Shown here: positions 17,295 to 26,937 of the stretch, piece by piece
Position numbering within the stretch: the stretch's first letter is position 1
Layout: each line of letters begins with the position of its first letter
Source of the DNA: CBDCVY01 sp965223245
GTDB taxonomy: Bacteria > Nitrospinota > Nitrospinia > Nitrospinales > Nitrospinaceae
NCBI GenBank assembly: GCA_965223245.1
Contig: CBDCVY010000013.1
Coordinates: 3,906,001-3,970,000 of the forward strand
Length of the DNA stretch: 64,000 nucleotides
Direction: 5' to 3'
Translations under genes and position numbers: made by a program
Notes under the pieces: model-generated
Seen by the model: only the letters and a program-made list of their open reading frames with translations
The model's database searches: none
What the model was told of the DNA's origin: nothing

Positions 17295-18135
17295 TCCTTA
17301 TAAAAGTATTACCCATCTTCCCACCCCTTCGGATCAGATCTCAAAAGTATTAGAAGGAATCAACAGAACCACCACATTGGAATTTAACGTGGTAAAAATG
17401 ATTCAGTATGATCCTTCTATCGCTAGCAGGATTTTAATGATTGCTAATGATCCTTTTTATGGATTCCAATCTCAAGTGGATTCATTGCAACAAGCAGTAG
17501 CCCTTTTAGGCCCGGGAATAATTAAAAGTATAATACTCACCACTCCAATTTTTGACCCTTATTCAAAAAACGTATGTCTTATGGATCAGGATTTTTTGAA
17601 AATTTGGATACATTCGGCAGTCACAGGAGTTTTAGCTTCCGGGCTATCACGTTTTATTCGACCTTTGCAATCTGATGTTTGTTTTACAGCAGGATTAATC
17701 CAAGATATAGGAAAAATTGCTTTAATTGATAAAAACCCGGAAGCATTAATTCAGGCAGCAGAAATCTGCAGATCAAAAAAAATATTTTTAGATGATGCGG
17801 TTCGAGAAATTTTGGGTTGTTCTATCGGTGAAATTGCAGCGCAATTGGGGCGAACTTGGAATTTTCCACCGCGGTTAATTGAAATACTTCAAAGAAATTA
17901 TCTTTTGCCTATGGAAGGTAAAACTGACAAATACAGTGCGGTTGTTTTACTAGCCAAAGACCTTGCTTTTCAATGGGGGTATTCCGATGGACTAGAGCAA
18001 GTTTGTCTGAAAAGCACTAAGAGCCTTTTAGATATATTAGAAGTAACGGACCAAGAATTCCGTGTAAGAGAGTTAAAATTAAAACAATTGGCATTGGAAG
18101 TGTCAGACGCTGTAATTGATCCAATAAAACATTAA
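17275..18135 (+). CDS. HDOD domain signalling protein
   Basis: A 286-residue HDOD-type helical protein, with 'MIQYDPSIASRILMIAND' and 'AVALLGPGIIKSIIL' typical of the family. HDOD domains are HD-related but lack catalytic metal ligands and act in signalling, often beside c-di-GMP enzymes. AGGAGA lies six bases before the ATG, inside the 3' end of the diguanylate cyclase, so the two are translationally linked. No output domain is visible. Confidence 0.88.
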   Translation: MRPFPLDPYKSITHLPTPSDQISKVLEGINRTTTLEFNVVKMIQYDPSIASRILMIANDPFYGFQSQVDSLQQAVALLGPGIIKSIILTTPIFDPYSKNVCLMDQDFLKIWIHSAVTGVLASGLSRFIRPLQSDVCFTAGLIQDIGKIALIDKNPEALIQAAEICRSKKIFLDDAVREILGCSIGEIAAQLGRTWNFPPRLIEILQRNYLLPMEGKTDKYSAVVLLAKDLAFQWGYSDGLEQVCLKSTKSLLDILEVTDQEFRVRELKLKQLALEVSDAVIDPIKH

Positions 18136-18161
18136 AAAGTATTCCTAAGTTTGTTTGAACA

Positions 18162-20108
18162 TTAAAGACACTGGTTGGCCAACTCAATTAATTTTTTTGA
18201 AATATGAACAGGATAAATGCTTTGGGAATTTAAAGAGCGTAAATCATCAGGCAATTGATCCATTTGCTTCTTCGCATACAAACGAATTTGATCTAATGAA
18301 AGTGGCGGACTCAACCTTCTACCCAACCGGAGATAGGGTTTTAATAAGGGTGTTTCTTGGGAAATCTCATTGTCTAAAACTAACCGATCTTCTTTTATCT
18401 TTCCGTCTTGATCCCATATTCGGATGATTTGTTTTCTACCGGGTAGTGTAGACTTATTTTGAGAAAGTTTTCTCCGCGGCTTACCTTGATACTCTTGTAA
18501 TTTATAGGCGCAATCTAATGAAGGGCAGTCTGAGGATACAACAAGTTGTGTTCCAATTCCAAATCCATCGATAGCGGCTCCTTTTGATATTAATCTTTCT
18601 ATTTCGTATTCATCTAGTTTTCCGCTTACAAATATTTTTACTTCCTGCAATCCTGCCTTATCAAAAATAGATCTTACCTTATTTGAAAGTAAGGCTAAAT
18701 CGCCGCTATCAATCCGTACTCCTTTTATAAAAATATTTTTCTTTTTTAATTCATTGTATAGTAGGACCACTTTGTTTACTGCTTTTTCAGTATCATAAGT
18801 ATCTAACAATAAAATCGCATTTTGCGGCCAAGAGTTGATGAAGTTTCGAAACGCTTGGTGTTCATCGTCTTGAGAAAGAATATAGGAATGGGCCATAGTT
18901 CCAAAAACAGGAATTCCAAATTCAACGTTTGCAGCAACTGCGGCTGTTCCTGCAAAGCCTGCCAGATAACTTGCGCGGGATGCAAGAAGTCCGGCCTCAA
19001 GAGAATGCGCCCGACGTAATCCAAAATCAATCAATGATTTTTCTGGGGCACTTAAAACGATTCGGGCGGCTTTTGTGGCAATTAAAGTTTGATATTGCAG
19101 GATATTAATAATATGAGTTTCTATGAGTTGAGCTTCCTGTATAGGAGCTGTTATTCGTATTATTGGTTCATTAGGAAAGCAAATGGTTCCTTCCGGTAGT
19201 GCATCCACGTGTCCTGAAAAACGAAAAGTTCTTAAAGATTGAATAAATTCTTCCGAGAATAATTTGGTTTGCGTTAACCAGAAAATATCCTGATCCGTAA
19301 AACATAATGTTTCTAGATACTCTAGTACTTGCTCTAGGCCAGCAACAACGAAAAAGTTTCTTTGGGCCGGAAGATTTCGAATAAAAAATTCAAAGACTGC
19401 TTCATCTGTCATTCCTTCATCGTGGTAAGCTTTCAACATTGTTAATTGATAAAGATCTGTCAAAAGGGGAGAGGTAGAGCGAAATAAAGGTTTTAGTATA
19501 TGGGTTGTAATGCAGTTTGTGCCTAAACTTTCCATTTCTGAAAGAGCTTGTGGGCCATCGCCGGGATTAACATTCACTGCCTGGATTGCGTCCTTAAGAA
19601 GCACAACAGAAAATTTATGTTGTAGGGCGTCTTTAACTGTATTTAAAACACAATAATCAGTGGCAAGTCCGCAAATAAAAACGCGCTTAATATTTTTCTC
19701 AAGTAAATTATTTTTAAGGGAAGTATTTTGAAAGGCCGAGTAAGCATCTTCTTCCTGTGTCTGGGCTTTTGAAATTATTATTGTATTGTCAGGAATATTT
19801 AACCCCGGAGCAAACTGTGAGCCTTCTGTTTCTGCAATGCAATGAGCTGGCCATGGGCCTCCCTGCTCCTGAAAGGAACAATGATTTTTTGGATGCCAAT
19901 CCCGACTTGCATAAATGGGTAGGTTCAATTGACTAAAAATGCTAATTAGCTTATTTAGAGGAGGAATTATTTTTTCTCCCTCTTTAACGGCTAAAGATCC
20001 ACCGGGAAGAAAGTCGTTTTGTACGTCTACAATTAGCAGCGCGTCTCCATTTGATGGGAAATATTTTTTTGCAAGGTTTTGGTCGAGAGCCATAGGCTTT
20101 TTTATCAT
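18162..20108 (-). CDS. pncA-pncB: Nicotinamidase-nicotinate phosphoribosyltransferase fusion
   Basis: A 648-residue two-domain protein. Residues about 20-205 are a nicotinamidase: catalytic Asp28 ('LLIVDVQNDF'), metal ligands in 'SRDWHPKNH' (Asp70, His72, His76), Lys114, and nucleophile Cys153 ('CGLATDYCV'). Residues about 213-645 are a nicotinate phosphoribosyltransferase: 'SPLLTDLYQLTM', 'DFGLRRAHS', 'GTMAHSYI' and 'IRIDSGDLA'. Together they would turn nicotinamide into nicotinate and then nicotinate mononucleotide, the first two steps of Preiss-Handler NAD salvage. The frame is continuous with no stop at the junction. The start ATG has AAGG five bases before it. The genes are normally separate. 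Confidence 0.93.
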   Translation of the reverse strand: MIKKPMALDQNLAKKYFPSNGDALLIVDVQNDFLPGGSLAVKEGEKIIPPLNKLISIFSQLNLPIYASRDWHPKNHCSFQEQGGPWPAHCIAETEGSQFAPGLNIPDNTIIISKAQTQEEDAYSAFQNTSLKNNLLEKNIKRVFICGLATDYCVLNTVKDALQHKFSVVLLKDAIQAVNVNPGDGPQALSEMESLGTNCITTHILKPLFRSTSPLLTDLYQLTMLKAYHDEGMTDEAVFEFFIRNLPAQRNFFVVAGLEQVLEYLETLCFTDQDIFWLTQTKLFSEEFIQSLRTFRFSGHVDALPEGTICFPNEPIIRITAPIQEAQLIETHIINILQYQTLIATKAARIVLSAPEKSLIDFGLRRAHSLEAGLLASRASYLAGFAGTAAVAANVEFGIPVFGTMAHSYILSQDDEHQAFRNFINSWPQNAILLLDTYDTEKAVNKVVLLYNELKKKNIFIKGVRIDSGDLALLSNKVRSIFDKAGLQEVKIFVSGKLDEYEIERLISKGAAIDGFGIGTQLVVSSDCPSLDCAYKLQEYQGKPRRKLSQNKSTLPGRKQIIRIWDQDGKIKEDRLVLDNEISQETPLLKPYLRLGRRLSPPLSLDQIRLYAKKQMDQLPDDLRSLNSQSIYPVHISKKLIELANQCL

Positions 20109-20144
20109 AAAAACCTTTTGCCCTGTTATAAAAATTCGAAATCT

Positions 20145-21113
20145 TTATTCTGGGCCCATGAATTTAATGAAATGATCTAATACGGATTTGTCGAAATCGT
20201 CTAACATTTGTTTTCTCATTAAGGTAAGTGTGTCATAGGGGTCCATTGCTTTTTTGTAGGAACGTCGGGTTGTAAGAGCATCATAAACATCCATTACTCT
20301 GCAGATACGTGCAAAAGGAGAGATTTCATCTCCCTTGAGACCTTGTGGATAACCTGTGCCGCTATAGTTTTCATGATGCTGAGCAACCATATCGATGATG
20401 GAGTGACCAAAGCAATTCATTCCTGATAAAATTTCTTTTCCAATGGGAGCATGTTTTTTTATAGTTGAAAATTCGTTTGGGGAGAGTCGTCCTTTTTTAT
20501 TTAATATTTCATTCGAAATTTTTGACTTTCCTACATCATGCAGTAATCCACCTAAACCTAAAAGCTTAATATCATCAGGCTTCATGTTCGTTTTAATTCC
20601 GTAGGTCATGCAATATAAGCCTACATTAACGCTGTGGGTATAGGTGTAATAATCTTTGTTTGTGATTTTTGAAATTCCATAGAAACCAACGTCGGTATCT
20701 TTAAAGCAATCCTCCATCATTTCCATCACTTCTCCGGAACAGACGAGAACTTTATCGGAAGCATTATTCTCGAAGAATTCTTTCATGATGTTTTTAGAAA
20801 CATCGTAAACTTTTTTTGCTTTTATCTCAAAAGGAAGCTTCGGATTTGAAACAATTTTCCTTAACGTTTTCGTGGCATGATTATAATATTTAAATAAATC
20901 TTCTTCGATAATATAAAAATCAATGGTCTTTTCTTCGGATTCTAACAAGCGGTATACTTTTTCCTGATGTTCTTTTTTGGAGGAAGCATATTTTACAAAC
21001 TTAGTTTTTCCAAAAACTTTTGTTTTGTAAAAAATGTCAAAATGGTCTGTTCCGTTGTGGTCCAAAAATTTTAAATCTATTCGCCTGTAATTTGCCGGTA
21101 CGGTAAGTGTCAT
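20145..21113 (-). CDS. HD-GYP domain c-di-GMP phosphodiesterase
   Basis: About 322 residues. The N-terminal half is an uncharacterised DUF3391-like region. The C-terminal half is HD-GYP: 'GLLHDVGKSKIS', 'HAPIGKEIL', and 'HHENYSGTGYPQGLKGDEI' carrying the GYP signature, followed by 'CRVMDVYDALTTRRSYKKA'. All recognisable metal-binding His/Asp positions are present, so c-di-GMP hydrolysis is likely. I use the ATG at 21113; the frame is open upstream to a TTG at 21140, and neither has a clear ribosome site. It opposes the cyclases at 16188 and 47503. Confidence 0.9.
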   Translation of the reverse strand: MTLTVPANYRRIDLKFLDHNGTDHFDIFYKTKVFGKTKFVKYASSKKEHQEKVYRLLESEEKTIDFYIIEEDLFKYYNHATKTLRKIVSNPKLPFEIKAKKVYDVSKNIMKEFFENNASDKVLVCSGEVMEMMEDCFKDTDVGFYGISKITNKDYYTYTHSVNVGLYCMTYGIKTNMKPDDIKLLGLGGLLHDVGKSKISNEILNKKGRLSPNEFSTIKKHAPIGKEILSGMNCFGHSIIDMVAQHHENYSGTGYPQGLKGDEISPFARICRVMDVYDALTTRRSYKKAMDPYDTLTLMRKQMLDDFDKSVLDHFIKFMGPE

Positions 21114-21314
21114 GAAAGGGCTAATTGGAAAAAACAGCAATTAAAAGAAAAATGATAGTAATCCTGGTGAAGATTGATTCGAAATAAAGTATTCAATTGT
21201 TAATACAGTTGAAAACTGTGTTCTTAATTAGTTTAAGAGATTGTATTGCGCAGGGAAAGACAATAGATACTAAGTTGGCAAAATTCAATTTGTTAGAAAA
21301 AATATTTTGTATTT

Positions 21315-23165
21315 TTAAAATGCTGTTTGGGAATGGACTAAAAAGTAGGCAATGGATCGGGACCCGCCAATTAAATCTATCATAGATAAGCTTTCTCCGG
21401 GTTCGTGCATTTGACAATGGGCATCGTACACCCCAATGCAAAGAGGAGGTATGGGGCCGAGAGCACCCATAAGTTTTCTTATAAAGGGAATGGTTCCTCC
21501 ACATCCATAAAGACAGGGTTTTTCATTAAACCCTTTCTCTAATGATTCCCACATTAATTTGAAGGCTGGTTGCGAAATAGATGTCATCCAAGGTTTAGCA
21601 GATTTATCAGGTTCTATTGATAATTTGAACCCCTGGGGTGTCTTTTCTAATAAATGATTTTTTAATTTATTTAAAACTTGTTCTTCATCGCTTCCGGGAG
21701 CTAAACGGATTTCAACTATGGAGTTGGCAATCGATTTTTCGAATGGTACAGGTTGGTTTAGGGAATGAGTGGATAATTGCTGGACGGATAAAAGTGAAAT
21801 GGTTTCATTTTCCGTAATCAATTTATCTAAATCAGATATCAACAAGATTCCGTCATAAGAGATTATTTTATCAATAATTTTTGCCAATTGAACTTCTGGA
21901 ATTGGAAACGGTCCCCCATGGACTCCTGAATGTGGATCTTTGATTGAAGATTGAAGGATTAAATCGAGAATGTAGTGATTGGGGTCATTAGGTTCTACAG
22001 AGATCAAATCTATTTTAAGATTAAATGAGTTGAGTTTCTCGATTTGTTTGAAAAGGAGCTGATGAAATTTATTTTTATTCACCGTTGGTGAAAAATTGAA
22101 AGTTAAGCGGACTCCTGCTGCTCCTAAAATAACTGAACCCGTAACCCGTTGACCAGGGCGGATATTAACAAAAGATTTTCGAAACTGAGATTCAATAATT
22201 GAGACCTTTTCATTGGCAACTGTGGGTATTACTTGAGGGAGTAGACCCGCTTGATTGCGCAGAGTTCCAATTGAGGTGGGAATTAGAGCGAGCCAATCTT
22301 TTTCTTCAGGTGTAACAGGAGCATCTTGAACTCCCTCAATAGCAATTGCTTGGTTATCATCCATTAATGTCGCAAGGGTTTTATATAATGCGGTTTGTTC
22401 ATCTATATGATTTTTTGTGGAAACACTTTGCATTTGCACCTGCACCTGAACTAATCCTCGAAGAGATGTAGTGAGGCCTGGTTTTCCAGTATCGGGATTG
22501 GTGACATCGGTAATGATGACGCAGTCAATAGAAGAAAAAAAATCCAGATTTTGATGTATTTGTTCCATTAATGAATATGACCCAGATTCCTCCTCAGTTT
22601 CAAAAATAATTTTTATATTACATGGTAGTTGTTGAATGCGATTTTGGAGGTTCGCCTCATTTTGTAGTTCAAGTGATTTTAATAGGCCATCTACTGCCAT
22701 CCCGGTTGCTATAACCCCGCTCAGGTCATCTGCGGCACCGCGCCCATACGCACGAGTTTTGCTTTCATTCCATGTTAATTGAGTTGGTGAAATTCCTCCC
22801 CATTTTTTGAACGTGCTATCGTCCATATAAGGCTGTTTGTCCAAATGTGCATATAATAAAACTGTAGGTTTGCTCTCTCCTGAATGTATTTCAGCCATTA
22901 AAATAGGTGTGGCATTTTCTAAGTGAGGAGAGGGAGAATTAACTTTAATGGTTTGGAATCCTATTTCTTTTAGGTAGGTGGATGCTAATTCTAAAATCTC
23001 TTTCATGTCCGAAGGGGAGGTTCGATCACCAGGGAATTCATTAACTCCAAAACTTCGACTATCTATGGCAACAAATTGTTTCATATAGTTCATATGCCAA
23101 TCTATAAAAGGCGTATTAAAATCGATAAGTTTGAAAATCTCTTGAACCCAGTTATTTGGTTCCAT
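21315..23165 (-). CDS. M20 family zinc metallopeptidase
   Basis: About 616 residues. Metal ligands are visible in 'LLYAHLDKQP' (His and Asp), 'GRGAADDLSG' (bridging Asp) and 'ETEEESGS' (catalytic Glu and metal Glu). 'HSGVHGGPFPIPE' and 'YGCGGTIPFIRKL' supply the dimer-domain and last ligand regions. This set matches CNDP-like dipeptidases/carboxypeptidases; the substrate is not predictable. It is longer than typical members (450-480), with an extended middle region. The ATG at 23165 follows AGGA by eight bases. Confidence 0.88.
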   Translation of the reverse strand: MEPNNWVQEIFKLIDFNTPFIDWHMNYMKQFVAIDSRSFGVNEFPGDRTSPSDMKEILELASTYLKEIGFQTIKVNSPSPHLENATPILMAEIHSGESKPTVLLYAHLDKQPYMDDSTFKKWGGISPTQLTWNESKTRAYGRGAADDLSGVIATGMAVDGLLKSLELQNEANLQNRIQQLPCNIKIIFETEEESGSYSLMEQIHQNLDFFSSIDCVIITDVTNPDTGKPGLTTSLRGLVQVQVQMQSVSTKNHIDEQTALYKTLATLMDDNQAIAIEGVQDAPVTPEEKDWLALIPTSIGTLRNQAGLLPQVIPTVANEKVSIIESQFRKSFVNIRPGQRVTGSVILGAAGVRLTFNFSPTVNKNKFHQLLFKQIEKLNSFNLKIDLISVEPNDPNHYILDLILQSSIKDPHSGVHGGPFPIPEVQLAKIIDKIISYDGILLISDLDKLITENETISLLSVQQLSTHSLNQPVPFEKSIANSIVEIRLAPGSDEEQVLNKLKNHLLEKTPQGFKLSIEPDKSAKPWMTSISQPAFKLMWESLEKGFNEKPCLYGCGGTIPFIRKLMGALGPIPPLCIGVYDAHCQMHEPGESLSMIDLIGGSRSIAYFLVHSQTAF

Positions 23166-23299
23166 TTTTAGATTCCTGAATTTCAATTTAGCTTAATAGT
23201 GGAAAACTTTACTTGTCGAGTCTAATCCTATAATATGATCTTGGTTAATGCAATTTTCATAAGTTTTTATTTAAATGCTAAAGTTTTTTCCAATCTACA

Positions 23300-23575
23300 A
23301 TGTTTGACAGAATAAATAACTTATTTCGATTGATTCAAATTTTCCGAGAAAGAGGAAATTGGATATTAATAAAGCATTCTAAAAAGCAGCTTGTAGATTT
23401 TATCTTAGGACGAAATGATTTAAACCGAATGTCGATCTTTAAAGTCCCTTTTTATTGGTTTGATCTATTAAAGGGACTGGAGGTTTTAGTTTGGCGTTTA
23501 GAGACTTTTGGATTTTTATTTCTTCCTAACGCAAGTGATGAGAATAAAAAAAACTTAAATCGCGCCATTTGGTGA
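23300..23575 (+). CDS. Small basic protein of unknown function
   Basis: A 91-residue frame in an otherwise empty gap, rich in Arg, Lys, Phe and Trp ('IFRERGNWILIKHSKKQL'), with a mildly hydrophobic C-terminal helix. I recognise no family. No strong ribosome site precedes the ATG. Its length and coding-like composition argue that it is real, but it could be spurious. Confidence 0.4.
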   Translation: MFDRINNLFRLIQIFRERGNWILIKHSKKQLVDFILGRNDLNRMSIFKVPFYWFDLLKGLEVLVWRLETFGFLFLPNASDENKKNLNRAIW

Positions 23576-24009
23576 ATCCCTTTACCTGCCTAAACTTTTC
23601 TTAATGAATTAATAGACCTATTTATTTTGACAAAAATAATTTCAAATAAATTTTTTATTTAGTTTTTCTAGTGGAATTTTTAAGGAGAGAAATTTAGTGT
23701 TTTTAAACTAGGGGAGATGTTGACCTTTTGGCTAATTTTTTAAATATTTGCGGATTAGGAAAGGAATTGAATGAAAATAGGTTTTGAAGAAAAATCATTC
23801 AAAAATTTTTTCTCCTGGAATTTTAAGGCCAGGAAAAAATTTACCGGAAACGTTTAATTTAATATGTTCTCCAGGAAAAGATGTTTTTTTATTGCCAGTC
23901 AATTTTGTGATAAGGTCACCAATAATTTTAAGAATTTAAAGAAATTCAAGGACTGGAAATTAAAACTGATTTTTTCCAGTTGATATAGCTATAAACTTTT
24001 AGGTCCTAA
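23576..24009. other. Gene-poor spacer with small inverted repeats
   Basis: This stretch is very A/T-rich and holds no convincing gene. A 28-codon frame at 23771-23857 starts soon after AGGAAAGGAA but is too short to trust. ACTGGAAA at 23952-23959 and TTTCCAGT at 23973-23980 form an 8-bp hairpin about 30 bases past the end of the minus-strand gene at 24010, a possible weak terminator. TTCTCCTGGAA (about 23809) and TTCTCCAGGAA (about 23869) are related motifs 60 bases apart. Confidence 0.4.
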
Positions 24010-24210
24010 TTATTGTTCATGTAATACGGGATATTCTAGGTCTAGCTTACGTTTTACCCAAGAAGGAACTTGTTTTGTAGCTGTGGTGAGTAGACCCACA
24101 CCATCTTCCATTTCCTTGAAATTTTTCCAGTGTTTATCACTTAAACTTTGGCTTGAGATTTTCTTTTTAACTTTTCCATCTTTATTTAAAACTCTAACTT
24201 CATAAAACAT
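24010..24210 (-). CDS. Small conserved-looking hypothetical protein
   Basis: 66 residues from the ATG at 24210, which has GAGAGGG at a proper distance; an in-frame ATG lies upstream at 24249 without such a site. The protein is soluble and charged ('VRVLNKDGKVKKKISSQ'), with a predicted beta-hairpin start followed by a helix. No family recognised. The good ribosome site supports expression. Confidence 0.6.
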   Translation of the reverse strand: MFYEVRVLNKDGKVKKKISSQSLSDKHWKNFKEMEDGVGLLTTATKQVPSWVKRKLDLEYPVLHEQ

Positions 24211-24465
24211 AAGCCCTCTCTTAGTAATTAAATTTGAATATGATTCCACTTATTGCAAAACTGTTGCCAAAAAAACTAAGAAATCTAAGAATAGGTTGGA
24301 CCTCTCTAACTACTTATAGAATAGAGAGTTACAGGACTTGATTTGTTTTGAAGGGTATGTTTAATTGAGATAATGGAACGAAAATCGGAATGCCAGCACG
24401 AGATTTCGCCCTACAATTTGAATAAAGGATTGAATTAATTACCAATAAAGGTTTGAGAAAAAAAT

Positions 24466-25203
24466 ATGATAAGCGTCGCAATAATTGTTAAAGATGGCGA
24501 AGACTATCTTGAAGAATGCTTAAAATCATTAGAAAAATTTGAAGAAGTTTTGTTGATGGATACCGGCTCTAAGGACAAAACTCTGGAGATTGCTCGAAAG
24601 TTTTCAAATGTTAAAATCGTAGAGCATGATTTTATAGGTTTTGGCCCAACTAAAAACCTGGCTACCGAGATGACGACAAATGATTGGATACTATCGATAG
24701 ATAGCGATGAGGTTTTGTCTTCTGAGCTTAGTTGGTCTATTCTTAATCAAAACTTAAAAGAAAACGTTGTTTACAGGTTCATTCGTCAATCCTATTATAA
24801 TAAAAAATTTATTCGAGGATGCGGTTGGTATCCTGATAAGATTCTTCGTCTTTATAATAAAAAAAGGACTGGGTTTAATGAAAACATGGTGCACGAAAGT
24901 ATTGTTGTTACTCCCGATATGCGGATTGAGGATTTAAAGGGAGTATTGAGACATTATCCTTTTGATAATGCGGCCAGTTTAATCGATAAATTCCAGTTTT
25001 ATTCGACTTTGTACGCGGATCAAAATAAGGGGAAACTGTCCTCTAGTCCTTTTAAGGCCATTTCTCGTGGACTGGTGGCTTTTATAAAGGGATACATTAT
25101 TAGAAGAGGATTTCTAGATGGGAATGAGGGTTTTTTAATTTGCTTCTGCCAGGGGTTGGGGACTTATTTTAAATATATTAAACTTTATGAGGCGAATAAA
25201 TGA
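24466..25203 (+). CDS. Family 2 glycosyltransferase (WaaE/LgtF-like)
   Basis: A 245-residue GT-A enzyme. 'ISVAIIVKDGEDYLEECLKS' opens the nucleotide-sugar fold, and 'SIDSDEVL' is the DxD-type metal motif. 'KILRLYNKKRTGFNENMVHES' matches the lipooligosaccharide core beta-1,4-glucosyltransferase group. It probably transfers glucose to the LPS inner core at the cytoplasmic face. Its stop abuts the stop of the convergent O-antigen ligase with no gap. Confidence 0.87.
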   Translation: MISVAIIVKDGEDYLEECLKSLEKFEEVLLMDTGSKDKTLEIARKFSNVKIVEHDFIGFGPTKNLATEMTTNDWILSIDSDEVLSSELSWSILNQNLKENVVYRFIRQSYYNKKFIRGCGWYPDKILRLYNKKRTGFNENMVHESIVVTPDMRIEDLKGVLRHYPFDNAASLIDKFQFYSTLYADQNKGKLSSSPFKAISRGLVAFIKGYIIRRGFLDGNEGFLICFCQGLGTYFKYIKLYEANK

Positions 25204-26478
25204 TTAGTTTTTAACCTTATCTTTATTGATGATAGAAAAAGGTAAGGCCATTATAAAATAACATAGTAGTACCACTTCAGAATCATAGAAATTAGTTTCA
25301 AAAAATCCCCCCACCAAAAACCCCAATACTGAACTCAGGCTTCCAAAAATTATCCAATAATTAGGATCCTCATTTGAAATTTTATTTTTTAGACATCTTA
25401 GCGCTGTGTAAAAAAACGATATCCAAAGGAATAGCCATGCGGCCACACCGGTGATTCCTGCATCTACAGCTAATTGGATAGGGTTGCTGTGTAAGGTTCT
25501 ATAATTGTTGAAAATTTCTTTGTGATTGGGATATCGATCACGAACTTCCTCTAAACACCTAAAACCGCATCCGGTAATAGGATATTCTTTAAATATTTTC
25601 AAACCCAGATCCCACATTTGCAATCTTTTTTGTAAAGTAGCATCATTAACTTCGGTAAAACTCTTGATTCTTTCTTTAAGAGGAGAAGGGGATACCTGGA
25701 AAACTATAAATAAAACTAGGGGAATGGAAAGTAAGGCGAATGGTTTCCTACCCATTAACAAAACAAATAAACCTGCTAAATAACCTAACCAAGTTTGCCG
25801 AGTTAAAGTTAATAGTAAGCTGACTAAAATTAAAATTAAACTTCCCCAAATCCATTTGTTTTTTATATTCCGAAACAATAAATAACTGGTAGCAACCAAC
25901 CCTACTTGCATAAGTAAACCCGCAAAGGTCATGTAAATACTTAGTGTTCCAGAAGCACGGTGGTTTAGATCAAACCCCTGTATAAGAGTTTGACCTATGC
26001 CCAGGATTGCTGCCAGAGTTGCAACAAAAATCATCCAATAAATTGTCGCATCTCTTAGGGGTAAGCTGGTAAGATTCTTTAAAAATTTAGACGGCTTAGA
26101 AATTAATTTTAGGTTTAAAAAATCTGATAACTTGCCAGTCCCTAAGTTATTCAGTGCCCAAAAAAATAGTAGCATTTCGAATAGGCGCTTTAAGTGTGTG
26201 AAACTTTTTGGGGGATTTAAAGAAGTAATAACGGATAAAATACTTGCTAAGGCGAAAAGAAAAAATGGAATTAATAAAGGATGCCTAAGCTTATTCCATT
26301 GATTAGATAAATGTACAGAAATCAGCCAGGAAATCCCTCCTATAAAGGCTAAGATGTGTGTCAGGCTTATTGAAAAAAAATCAAAAAGAATAAACCCTAA
26401 TAAACAATATATCTGAAGGCGGTAAAAAAAATTTTGAACTTTGTTTTCTTGAATGGCTTGAATGGCTATTGGGATCAT
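25204..26478 (-). CDS. O-antigen ligase family membrane protein (WaaL-like)
   Basis: A 424-residue multi-spanning membrane protein with about ten to twelve hydrophobic helices. Between the late helices is a periplasmic loop with 'ITGCGFRCLEEVRDRYP' and 'HSNPIQLAVDAGITGVAAW', where the His and Arg essential to ligases lie. WaaL joins polysaccharide from undecaprenyl diphosphate to lipid A-core. Homologous folds also occur in O-oligosaccharyltransferases and polymerases, but the neighbouring core glucosyltransferase supports LPS. Confidence 0.85.
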   Translation of the reverse strand: MIPIAIQAIQENKVQNFFYRLQIYCLLGFILFDFFSISLTHILAFIGGISWLISVHLSNQWNKLRHPLLIPFFLFALASILSVITSLNPPKSFTHLKRLFEMLLFFWALNNLGTGKLSDFLNLKLISKPSKFLKNLTSLPLRDATIYWMIFVATLAAILGIGQTLIQGFDLNHRASGTLSIYMTFAGLLMQVGLVATSYLLFRNIKNKWIWGSLILILVSLLLTLTRQTWLGYLAGLFVLLMGRKPFALLSIPLVLFIVFQVSPSPLKERIKSFTEVNDATLQKRLQMWDLGLKIFKEYPITGCGFRCLEEVRDRYPNHKEIFNNYRTLHSNPIQLAVDAGITGVAAWLFLWISFFYTALRCLKNKISNEDPNYWIIFGSLSSVLGFLVGGFFETNFYDSEVVLLCYFIMALPFSIINKDKVKN

Positions 26479-26593
26479 TGGACAAATTTGGATGGGATAG
26501 ATAGTTGGGAAGATCTTACATCAGGGTAAAAGATTTTTTTAGTTTTTGCAAAGTTAGAAAATTTCAAAAAGGAGAGAAATAATAAACTACGTC

Positions 26594-26821
26594 TTAAGCG
26601 CTGTGTGTTCCATCGCAAAAGGGAGAATTTTTTGTTTTTCCACAATCACAAATAGCCACCCTCCGAGGTTTATCAACAATGAACTCTGTAGGTTGTTTTC
26701 CTGTATTTTTAGTTTCATGAGAACCATCACAATAAGGTTTTTTAGCTGACTCCCCGCAAGTGCAGTAATATTTTATCCCAGGGGTTTCATCGATATAGTT
26801 TGGGAAGTTTTCGTAAGGCAT
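26594..26821 (-). CDS. Tandem CDGSH iron-sulfur protein
   Basis: 75 residues containing two CDGSH [2Fe-2S] motifs: 'CTCGESAKKPYCDGSH' and 'CDCGKTKNSPFCDGTH'. Each supplies three Cys and one His, so two labile clusters are expected. The second motif has Thr in place of Ser. Such proteins transfer electrons or clusters. GGAG lies six bases before the ATG. No neighbour reveals a partner. Confidence 0.93.
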   Translation of the reverse strand: MPYENFPNYIDETPGIKYYCTCGESAKKPYCDGSHETKNTGKQPTEFIVDKPRRVAICDCGKTKNSPFCDGTHSA

Positions 26822-26937
26822 GAATGACTCCTTCCATTAAATAAAAAGTTTATTAGTTTAATACTAAAGCTTTAGATGATACATTATGATTGTTTTAAAT
26901 AATAGAAACAAGCAAAGTTTAATTTTTTTTGAAAATT

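Noticed and set aside
23771..23857. 28-codon ORF with an upstream purine-rich stretch
   Set aside because: Too short, low-complexity Lys/Phe composition and no neighbouring partner; kept only as a remark in the spacer entry.
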